Of a DNA stretch of 64,000 bases, positions 23,003 to 31,483 are shown in pieces. The stretch covers positions 992,001 to 1,056,000 of the forward strand of contig NZ_JAFIBM010000001.1 of NCBI RefSeq assembly GCF_017833035.1, read 5' to 3'. Source of the stretch: Frigoribacterium sp. PvP032 (GTDB lineage Bacteria > Actinomycetota > Actinomycetes > Actinomycetales > Microbacteriaceae). The position numbers were made by a program, and so were the translations under genes. The notes under the pieces are model-generated. The model did not search any database and was not told the DNA's origin. It saw only the letters and a list, made by a program, of their open reading frames with translations. How positions within the stretch are numbered: position 1 is the first letter of the stretch; every line of letters begins with the position of its first letter.

Positions 23003-25099
23003 CTAGGAGTCGCCGCCGCCGGCGGCGGCGCCGCACGCGCACTCGCGCGACGTCGCGGCCCACACGGCGACGGCCGCTGCCGCGGCCCACGCCTGCGGCC
23101 GGCACGACGCCGGGTACGGCACCGGCGCGGGCACGTCGGCCGCGGCGTCGCCCCCGTGCAGCTCGGGCATGCGGTAGCCGAACCACGGTGCCGCAGCGAG
23201 GAGTCCCTCGGACAGCAGCCGCGCCTCCTCGTGGTGGTGGGTCGCGGCGAGGCCGCCGATCGCGACGGCGGTGTCGTGGGTCCAGACGGTGCCGAGGTGG
23301 TAGCCGAGCGGCCAGAAGCCGGCCGCGTCCGAGCTGAGGGTGCGCAGGCCGAAGCCGCTCGCGAGCGAGGGGTCGACGAGGCGCGCGGCGACCAGCGCCT
23401 CCTCGTCGGCGTCGAGCAGGCCGGTGCCGAGCAGGTGCCCGATGTTGCTCGTGACCGTGTCGACGGCTCTCTTGTCGGCGTCGAGTGCGACGGCGGGGAA
23501 CCGGCCTCGGGCGTCCGTGACCCAGAAGCGCTCGCGGAACGCCGTCCGCAGCCGGTCGGCCCAGCCGCGCCACTCGTCGGCGCCCGGCCGGTCGAACGCG
23601 TCGAGCAGGTCGGCGCCGTGCACCGCCGCCTCGTGGGCGTACGCCTGCACCTCGCAGAGCGCGATCGGGCCCTCGGCGAGGTGGCCGTCGCTCCACTGCA
23701 CGCTGTCGCCTGAGTCCTTCCAGCCCTGGTTGGACAGGCCGTGGCCGGTCTCGTCGACGTACTCGAGCAGCCCGTCGCCGTCGCTGTCGCCGTGGTCGCG
23801 CATCCAGGCGAGCGCCGCCTCGAGGTGCGGCAGCAGCGCACGCACCCCGTCGTCCGGCAGGCCTGCCCGCCACGCGTCGTGCAGCAGGCAGACCCAGAGC
23901 GCCGTCGCGTCGACCGTGCCGTAGTAGAGGGGAGCGAGCGTCACTCCCTCGCCGTGGATCTCGAGCGGACGCTGCCGCAGCTCGTGCATGATCTTGCCGG
24001 GCTGCTCGGCGCTCGCCGCGACCTCCGTCGTGCCCTGCAGACCGGCGAGCACGCGCAGGGTGCCGGCCGCGACGCCCAGGCCGACGCGGAGGTCAGGGTC
24101 GAGCGGCATGGCCAGGCGGGCGGCCCAGAGCGAGTCGCGGCCGAAGAGGGTGAAGAACCAGGGGGCGCCCGCCGCGAAGAACACGTCGTCGGGCCGGTCG
24201 GTCGTCGTCATGCGCAGCGCCGACAGGTCGCCGAGGGCCTGGTCGAGCCAGCGGGCCAGCCTGTCGTCCTGCGGTGCGGGGTCGAGCGCTCGCCAGCGCT
24301 GGACCTCCTCGACGCCCGCCACGACCGCACCGTCGAGCACGGTCGAGAGGGCGAGCCCGGCCGACGCGGAGCCCCTGGCCGGCACGCGCAGCCGCCAGGT
24401 CAGCCGCAGCTCGTCACCGTCGTTGCCCGCGGCGACCTCGCCGCCGTCATCGGAGCCCTCACCGTCGCGGGCGCCCTCGCCGGCCCTGGCGACCTGCACC
24501 GCGCCTCCCGCGCCCGTCGTCGTCAGCGTCGTCACCGCGTCACCACCGGACCAGGAGGCGCGCCCCCCGTCGACCTGCAGCTCACGCGGCGGCACGGCCG
24601 GCAGCCCCGCCTTCACCTCGTCCATCGACGACGCGTCGGGCCGCACCGTGACGGTCAGCACGACGTCGAGCTCGCGAGCCAGGCGCGACGTCACCGTGAG
24701 CGTCTCGCTGACCCCGCCGGTGCCGACCTCGCGCAGCAGCGACAGCCGCACGTCCGGGTCGGCCCCGTGGTCGTCGAGGCCGCGCAGCAGCGACTCGAAC
24801 CGGATCGAGGAGGCGCCCAGCGGCACCGACGCGATCGTCTCGACCCTGCTGCCCGCGACCTCGACCCGGTGCCCGCGCAGCACGCGGGTGTCGCCGGCCC
24901 AGACGCCGTGGATCGCGGCGGCGCCCATCGCGCCGGTCGCGTCGGACCAGGCCTGGGCGGGCGCCTTGAGCACCACCGTCTCGGCGGCGAGGAACGGCTG
25001 GAGCGGCTGGAGCGGCTCGGCCGCGAGGGCCGCGGCAGACGTGCTGGCGGCGGTGCCGACGTCGACGGTGGTCGTGGGTCGTGACGTGGTGTCGGTCAT
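23003..25099 (-). CDS. Amylo-alpha-1,6-glucosidase / glycogen debranching-like glycosidase
   Basis: 698 residues. The N-terminal beta domain (about 35-260) begins with ETVVLKAPAQAWSDATGAMG and IHGVWAGDTRVLRGHRVEV, the start typical of the GDE_N_bis group. The C-terminal (alpha/alpha)6 barrel has APWFFTLFGRDSLWAARLAM, YYGTVDATALWVCLL, NQGWKDSGDSVQWSDG (probable acid region) and GFWPLGYHLGTVWTHDTAV. Such enzymes cleave alpha-1,6 or related branches of imported oligosaccharides. There is no signal peptide, so it acts in the cytosol. It follows the ABC permease genes by 105 bp, suggesting that it processes the imported sugar. An AAGGA lies 12 bases before the ATG. Confidence 0.88.
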   Translation of the reverse strand: MTDTTSRPTTTVDVGTAASTSAAALAAEPLQPLQPFLAAETVVLKAPAQAWSDATGAMGAAAIHGVWAGDTRVLRGHRVEVAGSRVETIASVPLGASSIRFESLLRGLDDHGADPDVRLSLLREVGTGGVSETLTVTSRLARELDVVLTVTVRPDASSMDEVKAGLPAVPPRELQVDGGRASWSGGDAVTTLTTTGAGGAVQVARAGEGARDGEGSDDGGEVAAGNDGDELRLTWRLRVPARGSASAGLALSTVLDGAVVAGVEEVQRWRALDPAPQDDRLARWLDQALGDLSALRMTTTDRPDDVFFAAGAPWFFTLFGRDSLWAARLAMPLDPDLRVGLGVAAGTLRVLAGLQGTTEVAASAEQPGKIMHELRQRPLEIHGEGVTLAPLYYGTVDATALWVCLLHDAWRAGLPDDGVRALLPHLEAALAWMRDHGDSDGDGLLEYVDETGHGLSNQGWKDSGDSVQWSDGHLAEGPIALCEVQAYAHEAAVHGADLLDAFDRPGADEWRGWADRLRTAFRERFWVTDARGRFPAVALDADKRAVDTVTSNIGHLLGTGLLDADEEALVAARLVDPSLASGFGLRTLSSDAAGFWPLGYHLGTVWTHDTAVAIGGLAATHHHEEARLLSEGLLAAAPWFGYRMPELHGGDAAADVPAPVPYPASCRPQAWAAAAAVAVWAATSRECACGAAAGGGDS

Positions 25100-25204
25100 G
25101 ACGGGAGGGGTCCTTGCGCTGAGGGGCGTGCGGGGGAGGTGCTGCGGGCGTGAGCGGGTCGTGAGCAGGGCGATGCCGGCCTCGAGGGAAGGCCGGCCCC
25201 GCCC

Positions 25205-26140
25205 TCACTCCTTCACGGCCCCGTCGCTGCTGTTCATGATCTGGCGCTGGAACACGAAGAAGATCACGGCCACGGGGATGGTCATCACGACCGCCGCGGC
25301 GAGCTTCACCGGGTACTGGCTGCCCTGGCTGAGCTGGCCGGAGGCGAGCCCCGCGACGCCCTTCGTCAGGGTCGTCAGCTCGGGCGACTGGGTCGAGATG
25401 ATGAAGTGCGAGAGCTCGTTCCACGACCCCTGGAACGACAGGATGATGATCGTGATCAACGCGGGCCGGGCCATCGGCAGCACGATCGACCAGAACACGC
25501 GGAACGTCCCGGCGCCGTCGATCCTGGCCTGTTCCTCGACGCTCGGCGGGATCGACTCGAAGAAGTTCTTCATGATGAACACCCCGGCCGCGTCGACGAG
25601 CAGCGGGATGATCATGCCGGCGTACGAGTCGTAGATGCCGAGCTGGTTGATCACCAGGAACTTCGGGATCAGCAGCACCACGCTCGGCACCGCCATCACG
25701 CCTATCAACGCGGCGAAGACGACGCCCCGCCCGCGGAACCGCAGCCGGGCCAGCGCGTAGCCCGCCAGCGAGTCGAAGAACACCCGGCCGGCGGTCACGA
25801 ACACCGCGACGATCGCGCTGTTCGTCGCCCAGGTCGGGAAGTCGCTGTTGACGAACAGGGTCTGGAACGCCGCCGTGGTCCAGGTGGCCGGCACCAGCGA
25901 GAGCGGGTCGGCCGCGGCGTCCGCGTCGGTCTTGAACGACGTCGCGACGCTCACCAGGAAAGGCACGATGTACACGAGCGCCAGCGCGACCAGAGCCGCG
26001 TAGAGCACCGACGACGACACCAGCGAGGAGGTGCGCCGCGGCGGGCGAGGGCCCTTCCGGTCCGCAGACGCGGACGACGGGGGAGGGCCGACAGGTCGGC
26101 CGGTGCCGACCAGGTCGGTGACGGGAGCCGTGGCGGTCAT
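25205..26140 (-). CDS. Carbohydrate ABC transporter permease (MalG type)
   Basis: 311 residues from ATG 26140 with AAGGAGG eight or nine bases upstream. Six hydrophobic segments and the EAA loop EEQARIDGAGTFRVFWSIVL followed by PMARP identify a CUT1-family inner-membrane permease. The N-terminal ~40 residues are a charged cytoplasmic extension. It overlaps the preceding permease by ATGA. With the partner permease and the lipoprotein binding protein it forms an importer; the ATPase is not encoded here, as is usual in actinobacteria that share one MsiK-like ATPase. Confidence 0.94.
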   Translation of the reverse strand: MTATAPVTDLVGTGRPVGPPPSSASADRKGPRPPRRTSSLVSSSVLYAALVALALVYIVPFLVSVATSFKTDADAAADPLSLVPATWTTAAFQTLFVNSDFPTWATNSAIVAVFVTAGRVFFDSLAGYALARLRFRGRGVVFAALIGVMAVPSVVLLIPKFLVINQLGIYDSYAGMIIPLLVDAAGVFIMKNFFESIPPSVEEQARIDGAGTFRVFWSIVLPMARPALITIIILSFQGSWNELSHFIISTQSPELTTLTKGVAGLASGQLSQGSQYPVKLAAAVVMTIPVAVIFFVFQRQIMNSSDGAVKE

Positions 26141-27291
26141 CGGCGTGCCTCCTTCTGCCCCGTGGCCGTCGGTTCGTAGAGCGACATCCGTCGTCGCGAG
26201 ACGGGGCGCTCGCGCAGCACCGCGCGCTGCACGATCGTGAGCACGACGATGATCGCGAAGAGGACGAAGGCGATGGCTGCGCCGCGGCCCCAGTCCTGGC
26301 CGGCGAAGGCCGAGGTGTACGAGAGGTACGAGGGCGTCAGCGTCGTCTTGGCGGGTCCGCCCTGCGTGCCCGTGTAGATCTGGTCGAAGACCTGCCAGGT
26401 GCCGATCAGGCCGAGCGTCAGCACGGTGAAGAGCGTCGGCCGCAGCTGCGGCAGCGTGACGCGCCAGAAGCGCTGCCAGGCGTTCGCGCCGTCCATCATC
26501 GCCGCCTCCTGCACGTCGCCGCCGAGGTTCTGCAGCGCCGCGATGAACAGCAGCATGAAGGTGCCGCTGGTCGTGAAGACGGCCATCAGCACGAAGGCGC
26601 TCATGGCGACGGAGGGGCCGGCGAACCAGTCCCACCAGCTCACGCCGAGCAGGTCGTGGTCTGTGAGGAGAGCCGGGCCGGTGATGCCGATCGCTCCGAG
26701 GGCGTTGTGGACGACGCCGCTCGGGTCCTGGAACCAGGCCGGCCCCTCGATGCCGAGCCACGACAGTGCGCGGTTCACGGCACCGGTCTGCGTGAAGAGG
26801 AACAGCCAGACGACGGTGATCGCGACCGAGCTCGTCACGGAGGGGAAGTAGAACGCCGTGCGGAAGAAGCCGCGACCACGCAGCACCTGCCGGTTGACCA
26901 GCACCGCCAGGAACAGCGAGACCGCCGTCTGGATCGGCACGACGAAGACGACGTACCAGGCGTTGTTGCGCAGGGAGATGCCGAAGTCACGGGCCGCCAG
27001 CCCGCCTCCGTTGACGAGGTCGTCGTAGTTCTGCAGGCCGACGAAGCCCACGGAGGAGCTGAAGGGCGAGCCGCGACCGCTCCAGTCCGAGACGCTCACC
27101 CACAGGGCCATCACCATCGGCACGAGCAGGAACAGCCCGAGGATCACGATCGTCGGGGTGACGAAGAGCCAGCCCGAGGTGGCCTCGCCCCGCGAGGCGG
27201 TGCCGGGGCGGCGGGTGCGGCCCGGACGGACCGGGCCGCCGGCGCTGCCGGCGCCGACCCGTCGGCCGACGCGGGGCGAGGCGGTGCTCAC
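26137..27291 (-). CDS. Carbohydrate ABC transporter permease (MalF type)
   Basis: 384 residues from GTG 27291, which overlaps the stop of the binding-protein gene (GTGA). After a basic 40-residue leader the first helix is LFVTPTIVILGLFLLVPMVM. The EAA loop is EAAMMDGANAWQRFWRVTLP. The loop between helices 3 and 4 carries an insert of about 55 residues (SWLGIEGPAWFQDPSGVVHN and onward), longer than in most CUT1 permeases. It pairs with the MalG-type subunit. Confidence 0.93.
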   Translation of the reverse strand: MSTASPRVGRRVGAGSAGGPVRPGRTRRPGTASRGEATSGWLFVTPTIVILGLFLLVPMVMALWVSVSDWSGRGSPFSSSVGFVGLQNYDDLVNGGGLAARDFGISLRNNAWYVVFVVPIQTAVSLFLAVLVNRQVLRGRGFFRTAFYFPSVTSSVAITVVWLFLFTQTGAVNRALSWLGIEGPAWFQDPSGVVHNALGAIGITGPALLTDHDLLGVSWWDWFAGPSVAMSAFVLMAVFTTSGTFMLLFIAALQNLGGDVQEAAMMDGANAWQRFWRVTLPQLRPTLFTVLTLGLIGTWQVFDQIYTGTQGGPAKTTLTPSYLSYTSAFAGQDWGRGAAIAFVLFAIIVVLTIVQRAVLRERPVSRRRMSLYEPTATGQKEARR

Positions 27292-28547
27292 GGCAGGATC
27301 GCCGCGTAGTTCGACTGGAACGACTCGAGCAGGTCGGCCGGCTCGGCGGAGCTGAGGCCCTCGAGCTGCGAGTTGAAGTCGGCGATCACGTCGGCCGCGC
27401 CCTGCTGCGTCGGCACGCCGACGGCGAAGTCGGCCGAGTCGAGGAAGGCGGCGGAGTCGGGGTTGTCCGTCTTCCACTGGTCGGCGGCCGACTGCACGCT
27501 CGGCATCACGCCGAACGCGTCGGCGAAGGCGAGCTGCTGGTCGGTGCTGACGAGCTGCTCGACGAGCTCGAGCGCGGCCTGCTGGTTGGGGCTGTCCGCG
27601 GCGATGCCCCAGCAGTTGGTGAACTGCAGCGTGCCCTGGCCGCCGGGGCCTGCGGGCATCTCGGCGACGCGGTAGTCGACGTCGGGGTAGTCGGCGTTCA
27701 TCGCGCCGGCGATCCAGTTGCCCTCGACGGTCATCGCGGCCTTGCCGGTGCCGAAGGCCTCGCCGCCCCAGCCGGCGCCGAGGTCGGCGGCGAACGCGGC
27801 GTTCCCGCTCGTCACCAGGTCCTTGACGTAGGTCAGGCCCTCGACGTTCTCGTCGGAGTCGACGGTCGCCTCCGTGCCGTCCTCGTTCGTCAGCGAGCCG
27901 CCGGCCTCGGCCATGAAGGCGCCGACCCTGGCGTACTCGGCCCCGAAGGCGAGGCCGACGTGGTCGGGAGTGGTGAGCTTCGCGGCGACGTCGGACAGGC
28001 CGTCCCAGTCGGTGGGCACGTCTGCGTCGGTGAGGCCCGCCTCCTGCCACATCTGCTCGTTGATGACGAGGCCGAGGGTCGAGAAGTCCTTCGGAGCACA
28101 CCAGAACTGGTCGTCGTAGGTGAAGCTGTCGACGAGCGTGGGGAAGAAGTCGTCCGTCTCGCTCAGCTGGTCGCCGTAGGCGAGCAGGCTGCCGTTCTCG
28201 GCGAAGCCCGCGAGGGCGTCGGTCGAGAGGTAGAAGACGTCGGCGGGCGAGCCGGAGGCGAAGCCCTGGCTGAGCTGCTGCGGCAGGTCGCTGGCGACGC
28301 CCACCTCGGCGTCGGTGCCGCTGTCGCCCGACCAGCTCGCCACGGCGTCGCGGACGGCGGCGGCCTCGGCGTCGCCGCTCGAGGCGATCAGCACGGTGAG
28401 CGAGTCGTCGCTCGAGGTGAGGGCGCCGTCGGAGCTCGCGCCGTCGCCGCCTCCCTCGCTGAAGCCGGAGCCGCACGCGGTGAGCGCGAGCCCGGTCACG
28501 GTGGCGATGGCGCCGAAGGCCATCAGGCGGCGGATGCGTCGTTGCAC
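27288..28547 (-). CDS. Extracellular solute-binding lipoprotein (family 1, sugar)
   Basis: 419 residues. Signal peptide MQRRIRRLMAFGAIATVTGL ends in the lipobox LTAC (Cys25). The mature part has the family 1 layout with VAKLTTPDHVGLAFGAEYAR, GKAAMTVEGNWIAGAMNADY and ELVEQLVSTDQQLAFADAFG. It captures an oligosaccharide outside the cell for the two permeases encoded downstream. The LacI-type operator candidate lies 50 bp upstream, between it and the divergent lacI gene, so substrate-dependent induction is likely. The actual sugar is unknown; the downstream debranching-type enzyme suggests an alpha-glucan fragment. Confidence 0.94.
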   Translation of the reverse strand: MQRRIRRLMAFGAIATVTGLALTACGSGFSEGGGDGASSDGALTSSDDSLTVLIASSGDAEAAAVRDAVASWSGDSGTDAEVGVASDLPQQLSQGFASGSPADVFYLSTDALAGFAENGSLLAYGDQLSETDDFFPTLVDSFTYDDQFWCAPKDFSTLGLVINEQMWQEAGLTDADVPTDWDGLSDVAAKLTTPDHVGLAFGAEYARVGAFMAEAGGSLTNEDGTEATVDSDENVEGLTYVKDLVTSGNAAFAADLGAGWGGEAFGTGKAAMTVEGNWIAGAMNADYPDVDYRVAEMPAGPGGQGTLQFTNCWGIAADSPNQQAALELVEQLVSTDQQLAFADAFGVMPSVQSAADQWKTDNPDSAAFLDSADFAVGVPTQQGAADVIADFNSQLEGLSSAEPADLLESFQSNYAAILP

Positions 28548-28596
28548 GGTGTCTCCTCGTCGAGAACGGTCGTCCCGGTGGTCGTGTCGTTACGGG

Positions 28597-28610
28597 TTTG
28601 AACGATCAAA
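28597..28610. promoter_or_regulatory. LacI-type operator between the divergent lacI and ABC operons
   Basis: TTTGAACGATCAAA: half sites TTTGA and TCAAA around a central CG, the layout of LacI-family operators. It lies 50 bp before the binding-protein start and 82 bp before the lacI start. Confidence 0.7.
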
Positions 28611-28692
28611 ACCGGGTGGTCGCTAGAGTAGGCACCTGCTCGCGCGGCTGTCAATCGAGGCTGCGGCGGGGTGCGCTCCGCGGACTGCCACG

Positions 28693-29787
28693 ATGATGAC
28701 GACGACGACGACGAACGAGACGAGGTGGGCCGTGCCGGGTGCCGAGTCGCCGCGCCTGCCCACGGTCGTCGACGTCGCCAAGGAGGCGGGCGTCTCCCGC
28801 CAGACCGTCTCCAACGTGCTGAACACGCCCGACATCGTCGCTCCCGCCACGCGCTCCAGGGTCGAGCAGGCGATCGCGTCGCTCGCGTATCGCCCCCACG
28901 CCTCGGCGCGGAGGCTGCGCACCCGCAAGAGCTCGACGATCGGCGTCCGCCTCGACCCGGTCGCGAACGGCATCTCGGGGGCGGTGCTCGACCGTTTCCT
29001 GCACGCCCTGACCGAGCGGGCCGACGAGCACGGCCTCCGCGTGCTGCTCTTCACGGCGAAGGACCCCCTCGACGAGGTCGCCCAGTTCCGCCGCCTCCTC
29101 GACGGTGCCGACGTCGACTCGTTCGTGCTGACGTCCACCTCGTACGACGACCCCCGCACCGACTGGCTGCTGCGCGCGGAGGCCGACTTCGTGTCGTTCG
29201 GCCGGCCCTGGGGCAGCGACGTGGCCGACCCGGCCCGACGCTGGGTCGACGTCGACGGGCACCACGGCGTCGCCGAGGCGACCCGCGCCCTGCTCGACGG
29301 GGGAGCCCGCCGCGTGGTGTTCCTCGGCTGGCCGTCGACGTCGGGCATCGGCACGGAGCGACGGCAGGGCTGGCGCGACACGATGCTCGCCCACGGTGCG
29401 GGTGCGGGTGCGCTCAGCCCTGCGGAGCTCGACGAGCTCGACCTGACCGTCGACGACCAGGTCTCCCTCGCCTCCGACCGGATCCGGCAGCTCGCAGCGC
29501 ACCTCGCCGAGACCGGCCGCACGATCGACGCGGTCGTCTGCGCCAGCGACTCGCTCGCGCTCGGAGCGTTCATGGTGCTCGGCCGCTCGGTGCCGGTGGT
29601 CGGCTACGACGACACCCCCGTGGCCGCGGCGCTCGGCCTCTCGAGCGTGCACCAGCCCGTCGAGGAGGTGGCGCACGCCACCCTGGACCTGCTGCTGCAC
29701 CAGGGCCCCGCGGCCCGCGTCGCGTCGCCCGGCTCGGCCGCCGACCCGCGTCACCGCCTGCTCGCCCCGCGCCTCGTCCTCCGCTAG
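28693..29787 (+). CDS. LacI-family transcriptional regulator of the carbohydrate locus
   Basis: 364 residues. The N-terminal LacI helix-turn-helix (about 22-70) reads TVVDVAKEAGVSRQTVSNVL and RVEQAIASLAYRPHASARRL, including the hinge helix. The periplasmic-binding-protein-like effector domain follows (VRLDPVANGISGAVLDRFLH through VVCASDSLALGAFMVLG, then VPVVGYDDTPVAAAL). It is divergent from the ABC importer operon and should repress it in the absence of the sugar. A second ATG directly follows the first (28696). A run of 16 cytosines lies 31 bp after the stop. Confidence 0.93.
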   Translation: MMTTTTTNETRWAVPGAESPRLPTVVDVAKEAGVSRQTVSNVLNTPDIVAPATRSRVEQAIASLAYRPHASARRLRTRKSSTIGVRLDPVANGISGAVLDRFLHALTERADEHGLRVLLFTAKDPLDEVAQFRRLLDGADVDSFVLTSTSYDDPRTDWLLRAEADFVSFGRPWGSDVADPARRWVDVDGHHGVAEATRALLDGGARRVVFLGWPSTSGIGTERRQGWRDTMLAHGAGAGALSPAELDELDLTVDDQVSLASDRIRQLAAHLAETGRTIDAVVCASDSLALGAFMVLGRSVPVVGYDDTPVAAALGLSSVHQPVEEVAHATLDLLLHQGPAARVASPGSAADPRHRLLAPRLVLR

Positions 29788-29818
29788 CTCGCCGCCCTCT
29801 CCCCCCTCCCCGCGCGCT

Positions 29819-29834
29819 CCCCCCCCCCCCCCCC
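29819..29834. repeat. Homopolymer of 16 cytosines
   Basis: An uninterrupted C16 tract in the gap after the lacI gene, beside the second TCAGGA element. Such tracts slip readily during replication and are hard to sequence, so the true length may vary. Confidence 0.9.
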
Positions 29835-29848
29835 GCCTCCGCTCGTCT

Positions 29849-29955
29849 CTCCTCATTCAGGAAGATGCGTCCTGACTTGCGCAACTCAGGTCCGGATCGT
29901 CCTGATCCGTGCACGGTTCAGGAGGCGCGGACCGAGCCTTCCTGAATGCTGCGAG
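29849..29955. repeat. TCAGGA/TCCTGA repeat element, copy 2
   Basis: Same start (CTCCTCATTCAGGA), core (CGTGCACGGTTCAGGA) and end (TTCCTGAAT, then GCGAG) as the element at 10421-10526, with about 65-70% identity by eye over 106 bp. It ends 43 bp before a small membrane protein gene. Confidence 0.7.
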
Positions 29956-29998
29956 CCCAGCCCTGGACGTGACACACGCGACGTGCCAAGGTCGGCAC

Positions 29999-30190
29999 AT
30001 GATCTGGTGGGTGGCGCCGCTCGCCGCGGCGGCGGGGTTCGTGGGGCTGTGCGTCGTGCTCCGCGACGAGCAACAGCAGCGCCGCGCGTCGCGTGCAGCT
30101 CGCACGACCAGCCAGGCACCGGAGGCGCGGCGAGCGTCGCCGACCTCGGTCCGGCCCCCGAGCGGCCGAGCTGGGCAGGGAGCGTCGTGA
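29999..30190 (+). CDS. Very small membrane protein
   Basis: 63 residues from ATG 29999 (AAGG seven bases upstream). One hydrophobic segment (IWWVAPLAAAAGFVGLCVVL) is followed by a basic, proline-rich cytoplasmic tail. It overlaps the next small gene by GTGA, which supports both being real. Function unknown. Confidence 0.55.
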   Translation: MIWWVAPLAAAAGFVGLCVVLRDEQQQRRASRAARTTSQAPEARRASPTSVRPPSGRAGQGAS

Positions 30191-30369
30191 CGGCCCCCGT
30201 GGGTCGTGGCCGCCGCCTCCTGCGCGTGCTCGGCGTTGTCGGAGGAGTGCTGCTGGTCGGCGTCCAGACGGCGCTCTCGGCGGTCGGCGTGCTCGGGAGC
30301 GACGGTGCGCAGAAGCCGCACCCCGGCCCCGTGCCCGGCCCCGACCAACGCCCCGAGTACCGTCCCTGA
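30187..30369 (+). CDS. Very small membrane protein, coupled to the previous one
   Basis: 60 residues from GTG 30187 (GTGA overlap). One membrane segment (LLRVLGVVGGVLLVGVQTAL) is followed by a short proline-rich external tail ending DQRPEYRP. Function unknown; the two coupled single-span peptides might form a heteromer. Confidence 0.5.
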   Translation: MTAPVGRGRRLLRVLGVVGGVLLVGVQTALSAVGVLGSDGAQKPHPGPVPGPDQRPEYRP

Positions 30370-30428
30370 GCCTGCTGCCCCCGCCGCACCTGCGCCCATG
30401 CCCGCGGGACCTGCCCCACCCCTCGTCC

Positions 30429-30495
30429 GCACCCGCGGGACCCGCGCGCACCCGCGCTCGCGCTGACGGGTGTGCGCGGGTCCGAGGGGTGCAGG
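30429..30495. repeat. GCACCCGCGG hairpin element, upstream copy
   Basis: 67 bp with GCACCCGCGGGACCCGCGCG on the left and an imperfect complement ending GGGTGC on the right. A copy with the same orientation and about 85% identity lies at 31237-31303; the two bracket the membrane protein gene 30638-31222. Confidence 0.7.
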
Positions 30496-30637
30496 CACCC
30501 GCGACGGCACAGTGCGGCGCGTGGGCAGACGATCGAGGAGGCGGTCGTAGGCTGACGGGACGAGCCCGGCACGCAGACGTCCGGGCGGCCGTCGCGGAGC
30601 AGGGCTCCCCGGCGGCGACGACCACGAGGGGGACACC

Positions 30638-31222
30638 GTGACCGATCCGCAGCGAGACAACCGACTCCTCGGGGGCGCGGCTGACGCCTCCTCGTCGCGA
30701 CCTGCGATGTCGCCGGCCGCACCGCCCGCCGCACCGCCCGCCGCGCCGATCACTGAGCCGGCCGAGCCCCGGCCGCCCGTGACGGGGCAGCAGATCGGTG
30801 CGACCCCGTACGTGGCCGCCATCGCGCTCTCGCCGATCGTCACGCTCGTCGTGGCCGCGGTCGAGATCCGGCGGTCGGTCGAGCTCCTCGCGCCGGGCAG
30901 CACCGGCGTGCAGCAGGGCGACTACACGCTCGCGATGGTCGTCAGCCTCGTCGTCGGCATCGGCCTCGTCGTGCTCTCCTGGCTCGACCGGCGGACGCTG
31001 CGGGCACGCGGCGTCGAGCGGCCGTTCCACTGGGCCTGGTCGATCCTCAGCGTGCTGATCTACCTGATCGGCCGCAGCGTCGTGCTGCGACGCCGCGTGG
31101 GAGGGAGCGCCGCGCCGCTCTGGCTGTTCCTCGGGCTGTCGGTGCTCGGCGGGGCCGTGGCGATCATCATCGGCATCTCGTCGGGTGTCGCCACCATGGA
31201 CCGACCGCCGGTCGACTTCTAG
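30638..31222 (+). CDS. Membrane protein with four predicted helices, unknown function
   Basis: 194 residues from GTG 30638 (GAGGGGG about six bases upstream). The first 50 residues are Ala/Pro-rich and presumably cytoplasmic. Four hydrophobic segments follow: about 60-76, 97-115, 132-148 and 160-182. It ends ATMDRPPVDF. No family recognised. It stands alone between two related hairpin repeats. Confidence 0.7.
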   Translation: MTDPQRDNRLLGGAADASSSRPAMSPAAPPAAPPAAPITEPAEPRPPVTGQQIGATPYVAAIALSPIVTLVVAAVEIRRSVELLAPGSTGVQQGDYTLAMVVSLVVGIGLVVLSWLDRRTLRARGVERPFHWAWSILSVLIYLIGRSVVLRRRVGGSAAPLWLFLGLSVLGGAVAIIIGISSGVATMDRPPVDF

Positions 31223-31236
31223 CCGCGCGAGCGCCC

Positions 31237-31303
31237 GCACCCGCGGAACCCGCGCACACCCGCGCTCGCGAGGACGGGTCTGCGCGGATTCCCGGGGTGC
31301 GGA
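31237..31303. repeat. GCACCCGCGG hairpin element, downstream copy
   Basis: Begins 15 bp after the stop of the membrane protein gene. GCACCCGCGGAACCCGCGCA pairs imperfectly with TGCGCGGATTCCCGGGGTGC. See the copy at 30429-30495. Confidence 0.7.
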
Positions 31304-31316
31304 CGCCGCCGTCACG

Positions 31317-31384
31317 AACTACACCCCCCATCCGGCGCTGCACCCTCAGAACGAGGGGCGTAGTGCCGGACAGGGGGTGCAGTT
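31317..31384. terminator. Long interrupted hairpin between convergent genes
   Basis: Arms pair as AACT/AGTT, CACCCCC/GGGGGTG, TCCGGC/GCCGGA and CCCTC/GAGGG across 31317-31384, a 68-base imperfect stem in the gap between convergent genes. It could terminate transcription from either side. Confidence 0.5.
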
Positions 31385-31399
31385 GGAGCGAGATCAGCG

Positions 31400-31467
31400 C
31401 TCAGCGCACGAGCAAGCTCAGCGCACGAGCAAGCTCAGCGCACGAGCAAGCTCAGCGCGCGAGCACG
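31400..31467. repeat. 17-bp tandem repeat next to the hydrolase stop codon
   Basis: Three exact copies of CTCAGCGCACGAGCAAG (31400, 31417, 31434) and a fourth with changes (31451). The unit resembles the 3' end of the adjacent hydrolase gene (CTCAGCGCGCGAGGAAC around the stop), so it probably arose by duplication of that end. Confidence 0.9.
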
Positions 31468-31483
31468 CTCAGCGCGAGCGGCC

